Source of the DNA: a virus
IMG/VR virus record: IMGVR_UViG_3300005941_000054
Coordinates: 1 to 21,982 of that record
DNA: 21,982 nucleotides
Direction: 5' to 3' (one strand)
In this document: positions 15,913-21,982 of the stretch, piece by piece
Position numbering within the stretch: position 1 is the first letter of the stretch
Layout: each line of letters begins with the position of its first letter
Translations under genes and position numbers: made by a program
The notes under the pieces: model-generated
What the model was told of the DNA's origin: nothing
Seen by the model: the letters and a program-made list of their open reading frames with translations, nothing else
Database searches by the model: none

Positions 15913-18900
15913 TCAGTCACTCAACAAGCCTCCTGGTCGCTTTTCGTCCATTATTACAGAAATAACTTGCTGCTTTACCTTTTCTGCTAGCTGTGAGCTT
16001 TTTTCTTGGTCCGCCGATGAATCTTTTGGGTTAGCTCCTCCTTCATCGTTCTTTTTCTCTGATTTCCCACTTCCCTTGTCCATATTAACTGTTATGTTAA
16101 TATTATTTGTATTTCCTCCAGAAGTTCCAGTTTCTGAGCTTTCTGTTAAGGGGGTTACTGCTCCGCCATCATTAAATTTTCCTGCGTTGATTCGGTCAAG
16201 CATTGGCCTTCCAAGTTGACGAGCGCTACTTGCACGAATTACATATTCTCCTTCGCTGAGCATTGCGGGAATTTGATCGATACCAGACTTGCCAGCTATG
16301 TGGCCGCCGTTGGCATAACCATTTATTTTTCCTCCTCTATAAGAGGTTCTGTATTCCGAGGAGAAGTCCTCTGCCAGCAGAGAACCGTAATCGTAACTAT
16401 TTGATCCGAATTGTCTATCGTTTAGGCTTGACCCTTTACCAAAAACCTTAAAAGGATTAAAGCTTCTTGTGTTTTGTACGTTATCATATCCGGTAGCATC
16501 AACGCCACGCCTAAGGCTTACTTGCTCACCAAAAGAATTAGTCGCAGATCTCACACCTGCTGGAGTATCATTGGTGTAGCCATCTGCTCTTGCATCAGCA
16601 GTTAGCCCCCCACCTTCAATAGCTGCACTTGCAAGAGATCCAATCCCAACGCTTAAAGCGGTACCTACGATCATTTGCATTAAAGCTCTTTTTTTGGCTT
16701 TTTTCTCGGCTTCTTTTCTCATTCTTTCTTGAATAATACCTTTTGTATATTGAGTATCCTCTTGAAGCCCTAAGTTTCCAGATTGTCCGCTATAGAAAAA
16801 TCCAGACATTGCTTGGGTTTGATATCTTCTTCCTGTGTTGTAACCTTCTCCTCCTCCAAAATTTGCAGCGAGAGCGGATCCTGGCTGAGCCTCGTCCGGT
16901 TTTCCTCCATTTGAATAACCTGGAAGCTTTCCTCCCGCATTAAGGCGATGCATGAATCCGCCACCGTATTTTTTCACAGCGTCGCGACCCATTACATATT
17001 CACCATTAGTAACCATTGCAGGAACTCCGCCTCCTTTAGAATATTTTCTTACTCCTCCTCCGCTAGAAAACGGTAAAGCTCCAACGATTGCATCGGCAGC
17101 TTTGCCAAGATAAGCTTTTTGGATTGCTCCAAGAAAATTCATTGCAATATTATTCATAACATCGCTCAAGTCATCGGCTTTATTTATTGCTGCTTGCATT
17201 CCATCAACAAGGCCGTCTCTAAATTGATGTGTTAATTCGTCTCCGAGTGTATACTCCATCATAGCGGCGTTCTTTGCTATATCTATTTTAGCATCCCTAG
17301 CTCCCTCCCCAAAAGCGCCTGGGCCGGTTTTTCTGCGGTATTCATCCTCTCTTATTTTCTGCAATTTTTTTTCTTTTTCTATTCTCTCTTTAGTAGCGAA
17401 CAGTTGTTCTTGAAGTTTTTCAATAATGTCGTCCTCTTGTTTGGATGTTTGAGCTTTTGCATCGGTAATTGATTGTTGCAGGTCTTTTAACTCTTGCAAC
17501 GCCTGAAGTTCTTCTCCTTGTGGTTTTTTAAAAAGTAACTCATTAATGTAATTCTCTCCGCCCTTATCCTCAAATTCCTTACTCATAGAGTCAATAGCCG
17601 CTGAAGACATACCTTTTAATTTTGATGGGTCAGCCGCAATTTCCAATCTTTGCTCTTTAGTTAAACCTTTATCAGTTGCCAGTTTTTGCATTTCTGAAAC
17701 TGCGCTTTTTGTATATGATTCACGAATACCTTGCTGTCTTTCCTTGACTAATCTTCCCTGTTCTGCGAAAGTTGCATCTTGAGTTTGAGGCCTGGCTCCA
17801 AATCTAGCAGCGGTAATTTCAGAAGCTATTGCCCTGGATTGAGCAGCATTATCTAACCCACGGATGTAAGCTTGCATCTCTCTATTAACATCGACCATTA
17901 GGTCTTTTTGTTTGGCGATCTTACTGTTGAGGTTTTTTTGAGCCTCGCTCTGGTCGTCAGAAAGAGTTTGTTGCCGTTTCAATTTATCCAATGAATTGTC
18001 ATATAATAAATTTCTATTTTCTATTATTTTGTTTGCCGCATCTCCTTTTATATTAAGGTTGTCTAAAATTATCAATAATTCTTTAGCGTCCATTGCTGCC
18101 AATTTATTAGTCAAATCTACAGTCTTAACTTGTCCGACGCTTGCGTATTGTTTGCCTTTGCCGATTTCATCTTTAAATAGCTCCTGTTTTAAAGCTTGCT
18201 TCAGGTTTCGGTCTTTGCCGATATCCGAAAGGATCCCTGCCTTTTTGGCGTCTACAGCAGCCTGGGCGCCTAACTCATAAGCCTGACTAGCTTTTAATAA
18301 ACTTTTATTATACTGAATTCTAACTTTTTGTTCCTCGCTTATCAAACCGCCGAGAATCTTTTCTTGAGAATTTAATAAGTTAGATTGTTCTAGATATTTT
18401 GATTTTATATCGACCTGGGCCCCATAAGCGGCTTGTTGAGCAGTAATCATAGCCTTCTGAATATCAAGCTGAAGAATTAAGGCTTCGACTTGCGCTGCTT
18501 TTTTATTATTATATTCACTTTGTATTCTTTCGGATTGCTTATTAAGTGCGGCCTTAATAGCTTCCTCGGACAAAATTTGCTTGCCGATTTTGCCGCCAAC
18601 ATCAACTTCTTTACCCTTCAAGAGATTAGCGTATTGAACTTTATCCAAGTAGCCTGTACCCCCTTTCTTTTCGCCAAAATCGTAAGCAAAACTTGACCTT
18701 TTTTCGTTCTCCATTAGATAGTCGATGATTTCCCCTCTAGAATCTTTTTGCGATTGACGCATGCGATCCCGCTTCTCGAAAAGCTGTTCGCTCATGGGGG
18801 CGTCTTGATCTTGGCTCATCCCCATAAAATCTTTAGATTGTTTTTGATATTGATAGGATTTTCTCAATGTCATTAAAATAGTATTTTTTCTTTCCCCTTT

Positions 18901-21900
18901 GGTTAATTCGTTTTCTGGTTTAGATAATAAGTCGTAGTTGACGGGGTATCGCTTTGTTGAGGCCTTCACCTGCTTTGCAATCGCGGCCTCATCGACGTAA
19001 GATTTGTTTGTCTTAAAGATCTTCGCCAATTTTTCAAGACTCTCTGGCAGCTCAATCTTTTTTGTTGATCCTTTTATACCGTCAATAACCGAGCTATCTC
19101 CAGTCAACCCAAGGTTTTTAACAGCTTGCTCCGTTATCCCCGCCGAAGATAATGTTTGGTTTAATTCTTCCCCTTGAATTATTTGAGATATAGCGTTCGA
19201 CGCAGACTGTGTTTGGTTTTTTATTTCTTGTTGCGTTTTCGCTTGTAAAGCTTTTGTATTTGCTTCATTTGCATCCGTCCAACCTTTAATCCCTCCAACT
19301 AGCCCGCCAATACCTATAACTAATGGAGCTGCGGGCCCAAACATTGGGGCAATCATGCTTGCCATCATAGCTCCGGAAGCGGCACCGTTTAAGACTCCGC
19401 CTGCAGCGTACATGCCTTGATTCCCCCCTTCGGCACCCATTCCTCCGCTCTGCAAGAACCCTGCGGCCATCGGCGCGCCCATCATCATCATCATGCCTTT
19501 ATTGCCAGAGAAAGAGTTTCCGAGAGCTTGACTAAATCTACCCATCTTGCCCCCGACGCCAGGTGCAGGAGAGTTTAGGAGGGCAGTCTTTTTTTGCGTA
19601 GCTTTATTTAAATTTTTGGTGGTGTCTCTTATTTTTCTCTCAACAGCGGCGTGCTCTCTAGTTCCTTGAGTGAGCGTGGTTAGCTCTTGTCTGTGTGTCT
19701 CGATCGCTTTTGTTCTTGATTTGATTCTATCGGTCTCTCTTTTTATTGCATTAGTGCGTTCTGTCGTAGCCTTTTTCCAGTTTTTTCCAAAACCACTTTC
19801 GCCGATAGCAGTTTTTGCTTTCTCTATTGGATTAAAATAATTCGGAACATATCCATTAGCAGCGCCAATCACATCGCGCAGACCATTTGGTTCGTCGTGT
19901 GTATTGGTTACGCCTAAACCAATTGGATTACTTTTGCCCATAAGGGCTGGGTGAGAGCCAACACGAATTTGAGAAACTGGAACGCCAGCAGCTTTTTCGC
20001 GGCCTATCGCATCAGATAGTGGATCGGCGAAGTTGGGAATGTGGCCGTAAGCTTTAAACTCGTTTAAAATCTTCATTGGAAGCTTGCCGCTTGAACCCGC
20101 CGCTGCGCTTTTATGAAGTTTTGCCTCTATGTACCTCAATTTATCGTCGCCAATAAATTTTGCAACATTCTTAGCATCTTCGCCGATAAAGTCGAAAGGG
20201 GCCTGTGAATCGGAAACTTTCTTATTGCTTAAAGACCCTCGAACTGCGGCTTCAAGAATTCCGCCCAGCATAGAGCCATCCATGTGAGTTTTTAAAACTC
20301 CAGTGCCGGCCTTTCCAATCTTTCCACCAAACATATCAACCCCAACCTCATGAGAAAATCTATCAAAACCCTGCCCGACATGTTTATAAAGTTTTTTTTC
20401 TAAAGTTGATTTCCCTAATATCTGCTCTATTTGACTAGCGTCGCCATCACTAACTTCATAAACAGGTTTTGTTTTCAAGGTTGCGGAAACGAGCGGAGAA
20501 TAAGCGCCCTTCTTGCTTAGCTGCTTTACGAGGCTCGGCTTTAACTTTTTATTTAAAGCTATCTTTGCTGGAGCAGATAACGAGGAGTATTTTTGCTTAT
20601 ATTCCTTTGGCCCAGCCGAATCCCCAGGGCCAAAACCTAAAAGAACCCCCATTTGACTTGTCTCGGGAAACAAATTGTTTAAATTTATTTTCTTTATGTC
20701 GCTAGTATTAGAAGTAGTTCTTTTATTCCCCGTACTTTTTCTATTGTAAGTTCTCGCATAATTAGGAACATATCCTCCCGCCGCATACGGATCAAATCCA
20801 TGAACATCCCCAAATGCTTGCTGATAGTTTTTTCCAGCCTTGCTTGAATGAGGAGGCATAATTGCAGGTTGGCTCATGCCTTTGAAATTCTTTACTTTTT
20901 CTGCGCTGTTGTATATAACCGAACCTTCGCCAGGCATATTCATCGAACGAATTGTTCCGGCCGCATATCCTCCTCGCGCAGCTTGCTCGCGTTCTGGATC
21001 TGCAAAATTTGGAATGTGTCCGCCCGCTCTTCCCTTTCGAGGAGCAAGATTTGCATTGTACCCTCTTGCATACAAACCGCCGGCAACACTTTTTGATACA
21101 GAATTTAACATATTAGCTTCTATAACTTGCGCCTTCAAAAGGCTAAGGATTATTTTTTCTTTTTCTGTTCTAGAAATATCAGTTCGCAACATTTCCTTGC
21201 TGATTGCTGCGTTTTGCCCAAACAAAGTAACAAGAGAAGTTTGTATTGCCTTTTGCTTGTGAGCTTCGCTTGTTACCCCAATCAAAGATTTTAAACTTTG
21301 ATTTGCATAAACCAAAGCTTTTGCAAACAACTTGATAAATACGGCAGAAATAATAACCAAACCCGGACCGGTTATTATGTTACCCAAGCCCTTTAAAAAA
21401 CCTTGAGCGAAATCGCTACCAGTGGATTCTCCACCACCAAGCATTTCATTTGCTCCTTCAGCCAATCCCTTGAATACATTCAAAACTTTTTCCATTCCTG
21501 GGGCAAGCATAATTTCTCCAATCTGTGCGCTTAATTCTTTTAAAGCTAGTCCGGTTTCTGTGGCCATTGCAGACATGGTCTGCCTTAATTGATCGTTTTT
21601 ATCTATAGCTTCCGTTGTTGCTCCTGCAGAAATTTGTGTGGCATTTGCAAGTATACCGTTTTGCTTCGCAGCGTCACTCAGCACAGCTTTTAATATGTTG
21701 ATTTGAAAAACTCCACCAACCGTCTGAGCTATTTGCGCTTTTTGAGATTCTGTTAGATGATCAAAAGTGTTAGCGAGATCAGTTAAAATTCTTCTTGCGC
21801 CAATCGTATTGCCTTCTAAATCTCTTACAGCGATACCTAAATTCTCTAATTGATTAAGAGTGTCCGACCTTCCGATCCGAGTAAATATTGTTTTAAAAGA

Positions 21901-21982
21901 ATTACCGATCACTTTACCGCCTCGAGCGGTTTGTTGTTGAGCTGCAGTAACAAGACCAACCAATTCATCAATATCTACTCCA
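15913..21982 (-). CDS. Tail tape measure protein, 5'-partial
   Basis: The frame is open to the right edge, so the true start is outside; the TTG at 21961-21963 is not the start. At least 2022 residues are visible. The first part (about 21700-21982) matches the TP901-type tape measure core, with RSDTLNQLENLGIAVRDLEG followed by ILTDLANTFDHL. Hydrophobic segments lie at about 21300-21400, 19280-19400 and 16610-16690, as expected for a protein that may insert in the host membrane on DNA ejection. Two IPNF motifs and two VPNY motifs bracket an inserted region with a nuclease-like signature (19831-21021). A long charged helical region with coiled-coil character covers about 17300-18700. The C-terminus carries two copies of the V/I-P-A-M-x-x-x-G-E-Y-V-[MI] motif common in tape measures. 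It sets tail length and guides DNA ejection. At about 0.15 nm per residue, 2022 residues would imply a tail near or above 300 nm if all acted as ruler. Confidence 0.93.
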   Translation of the reverse strand, partial: GVDIDELVGLVTAAQQQTARGGKVIGNSFKTIFTRIGRSDTLNQLENLGIAVRDLEGNTIGARRILTDLANTFDHLTESQKAQIAQTVGGVFQINILKAVLSDAAKQNGILANATQISAGATTEAIDKNDQLRQTMSAMATETGLALKELSAQIGEIMLAPGMEKVLNVFKGLAEGANEMLGGGESTGSDFAQGFLKGLGNIITGPGLVIISAVFIKLFAKALVYANQSLKSLIGVTSEAHKQKAIQTSLVTLFGQNAAISKEMLRTDISRTEKEKIILSLLKAQVIEANMLNSVSKSVAGGLYARGYNANLAPRKGRAGGHIPNFADPEREQAARGGYAAGTIRSMNMPGEGSVIYNSAEKVKNFKGMSQPAIMPPHSSKAGKNYQQAFGDVHGFDPYAAGGYVPNYARTYNRKSTGNKRTTSNTSDIKKINLNNLFPETSQMGVLLGFGPGDSAGPKEYKQKYSSLSAPAKIALNKKLKPSLVKQLSKKGAYSPLVSATLKTKPVYEVSDGDASQIEQILGKSTLEKKLYKHVGQGFDRFSHEVGVDMFGGKIGKAGTGVLKTHMDGSMLGGILEAAVRGSLSNKKVSDSQAPFDFIGEDAKNVAKFIGDDKLRYIEAKLHKSAAAGSSGKLPMKILNEFKAYGHIPNFADPLSDAIGREKAAGVPVSQIRVGSHPALMGKSNPIGLGVTNTHDEPNGLRDVIGAANGYVPNYFNPIEKAKTAIGESGFGKNWKKATTERTNAIKRETDRIKSRTKAIETHRQELTTLTQGTREHAAVERKIRDTTKNLNKATQKKTALLNSPAPGVGGKMGRFSQALGNSFSGNKGMMMMMGAPMAAGFLQSGGMGAEGGNQGMYAAGGVLNGAASGAMMASMIAPMFGPAAPLVIGIGGLVGGIKGWTDANEANTKALQAKTQQEIKNQTQSASNAISQIIQGEELNQTLSSAGITEQAVKNLGLTGDSSVIDGIKGSTKKIELPESLEKLAKIFKTNKSYVDEAAIAKQVKASTKRYPVNYDLLSKPENELTKGERKNTILMTLRKSYQYQKQSKDFMGMSQDQDAPMSEQLFEKRDRMRQSQKDSRGEIIDYLMENEKRSSFAYDFGEKKGGTGYLDKVQYANLLKGKEVDVGGKIGKQILSEEAIKAALNKQSERIQSEYNNKKAAQVEALILQLDIQKAMITAQQAAYGAQVDIKSKYLEQSNLLNSQEKILGGLISEEQKVRIQYNKSLLKASQAYELGAQAAVDAKKAGILSDIGKDRNLKQALKQELFKDEIGKGKQYASVGQVKTVDLTNKLAAMDAKELLIILDNLNIKGDAANKIIENRNLLYDNSLDKLKRQQTLSDDQSEAQKNLNSKIAKQKDLMVDVNREMQAYIRGLDNAAQSRAIASEITAARFGARPQTQDATFAEQGRLVKERQQGIRESYTKSAVSEMQKLATDKGLTKEQRLEIAADPSKLKGMSSAAIDSMSKEFEDKGGENYINELLFKKPQGEELQALQELKDLQQSITDAKAQTSKQEDDIIEKLQEQLFATKERIEKEKKLQKIREDEYRRKTGPGAFGEGARDAKIDIAKNAAMMEYTLGDELTHQFRDGLVDGMQAAINKADDLSDVMNNIAMNFLGAIQKAYLGKAADAIVGALPFSSGGGVRKYSKGGGVPAMVTNGEYVMGRDAVKKYGGGFMHRLNAGGKLPGYSNGGKPDEAQPGSALAANFGGGEGYNTGRRYQTQAMSGFFYSGQSGNLGLQEDTQYTKGIIQERMRKEAEKKAKKRALMQMIVGTALSVGIGSLASAAIEGGGLTADARADGYTNDTPAGVRSATNSFGEQVSLRRGVDATGYDNVQNTRSFNPFKVFGKGSSLNDRQFGSNSYDYGSLLAEDFSSEYRTSYRGGKINGYANGGHIAGKSGIDQIPAMLSEGEYVIRASSARQLGRPMLDRINAGKFNDGGAVTPLTESSETGTSGGNTNNINITVNMDKGSGKSEKKNDEGGANPKDSSADQEKSSQLAEKVKQQVISVIMDEKRPGGLLSD
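16165..16320 (-). repeat. Tape measure C-terminal IPAM motif, copy 2
   Basis: This encodes GGHIAGKSGIDQ, then IPAMLSEGEYVIRASSARQ and LDRINAGKFNDGG. It is the second copy of the motif at 16930-17070, about 0.7 kb apart, separated by a Gly/Ser-rich region and one hydrophobic helix. Confidence 0.75.
16930..17070 (-). repeat. Tape measure C-terminal VPAM motif, copy 1
   Basis: This encodes a Gly-rich lead, then VPAMVTNGEYVMGRDAV and HRLNAGG. It aligns with the copy at 16165-16320 over PAM, GEYV and the R-[LI]-N-A-G close. The motif is common near tape measure C-termini. Confidence 0.75.
19831..19863 (-). repeat. VPNY motif copy 2 (AANGYVPNYFN)
   Basis: This encodes AANGYVPNYFN and closes the second IPNF-VPNY unit. 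After it the protein switches to a highly charged helical stretch. Confidence 0.85.
20020..20046 (-). repeat. IPNF motif copy 2 (GHIPNFADP)
   Basis: This encodes GHIPNFADP, identical at protein level to copy 1. It directly follows the nuclease-like insert. Confidence 0.85.
20047..20748 (-). other. PD-(D/E)XK nuclease-like domain inside tape measure
   Basis: Between a VPNY motif and an IPNF motif lies a globular-looking segment. Its second half shows the order expected of the PD-(D/E)XK fold: a helix with E (codon at 20251-20253, in GGILEAAVRG), a strand with D (20191-20193, in PFDFIGED), and a strand with E-x-K (20119-20127, in YIEAKLHKS), followed by a helix. The first half (after 20250 on the coding strand's upstream side) is Lys-rich and unrecognised. 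The assignment rests on motif order and spacing only. Confidence 0.5.
20752..20784 (-). repeat. VPNY motif copy 1 (AAGGYVPNYAR)
   Basis: This encodes AAGGYVPNYAR, related to AANGYVPNYFN at 19831-19863. It marks the N-terminal boundary of the nuclease-like insert. Confidence 0.85.
20995..21021 (-). repeat. IPNF motif copy 1 (GHIPNFADP)
   Basis: This encodes GHIPNFADP in the tape measure. The same nine residues recur at 20020-20046. A VPNY-type motif follows each copy downstream, so the two motifs alternate. Confidence 0.85.

Noticed and set aside
19480-19494. Run of five ATG codons (CAT repeats on the plus strand) as a microsatellite or start cluster.
   Set aside because: It lies inside the tape measure in a Met/Gly/Ala-rich hydrophobic part. 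Five units are too few to call a functional repeat.
20876-21262. Plus-strand ORF of 128 residues.
   Set aside because: It lies opposite the tape measure, whose frame is intact and matches a known family. No start signal or recognisable domain was seen.
21961-21963. TTG as start of the tape measure.
   Set aside because: The frame remains open upstream to the window edge and the visible residues begin in the middle of the TP901-type core domain.
1-21982. CRISPR array, tRNA, insertion sequence, promoter or terminator.
   Set aside because: Coding sequence fills the window with gaps of at most 21 nt. No spaced direct repeats, cloverleaf or transposase was seen.

Overview
The window is a piece of a tailed bacteriophage genome (Caudoviricetes). 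It holds the distal half of a long, flexible, lambda-like (siphovirus) tail module, read entirely on the minus strand. The DNA is AT-rich by eye. Several protein motifs are ones I associate from memory with uncultured marine phages: IPNF[AY] motifs in the tape measure, chitin-binding-like Y-x-x-G-D-x-V modules, and the HGF-x-DGD-R-x-RF module. One Trp-rich module in the tail-tip protein recalls surface proteins of marine Verrucomicrobia and relatives. That is only a weak hint about the host.

Layout in transcription order, from the right edge to the left: (1) a giant tape measure protein, 15913 to beyond 21982, N-terminus outside the window; (2) two small proteins that look like diverged tail-tube or ring paralogues, 15029-15910 and 14115-15032; (3) a 762-residue protein with two tandem gpM-like domains, 11824-14112; (4) a gpL-like protein with the Cys ligand pattern and FGGFPG ending, 10742-11821; (5) a stand-alone JAMM/MPN+ metallopeptidase in the gpK position, with no ATG start available, 10426-10782; (6) a gpI-gpJ fusion forming the tail-tip hub, 5734-10404; (7) a very large modular central fibre that corresponds to the C-terminal part of gpJ, 1-5730, running off the left edge. 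Gene 7 is open for 1910 codons with no stop inside the window. The left quarter is therefore not empty.

The gene order matches lambda H-M-L-K-I-J, so the products should act together. The tape measure sets tube length and is capped by M- and L-type rings. The J-type hub closes the tip, and the fibre contacts the host surface. The genes form one packed unit: neighbours overlap (4 bp and 41 bp) or are separated by 2, 2, 2, 3 and 21 nt. No non-coding stretch longer than 21 nt exists, and I see no promoter, terminator, RNA gene, CRISPR or insertion sequence. TAA, TAG and TGA all serve as natural stops at well-packed junctions, so the standard bacterial code applies.

The features most worth following up are a PD-(D/E)XK-like nuclease signature bracketed by IPNF[AY] motifs inside the tape measure, a stop codon that appears to fall inside one fibronectin-like fold and splits gpJ into two in-frame genes, and a recurring carbohydrate-binding-like module scattered across three different tail genes.
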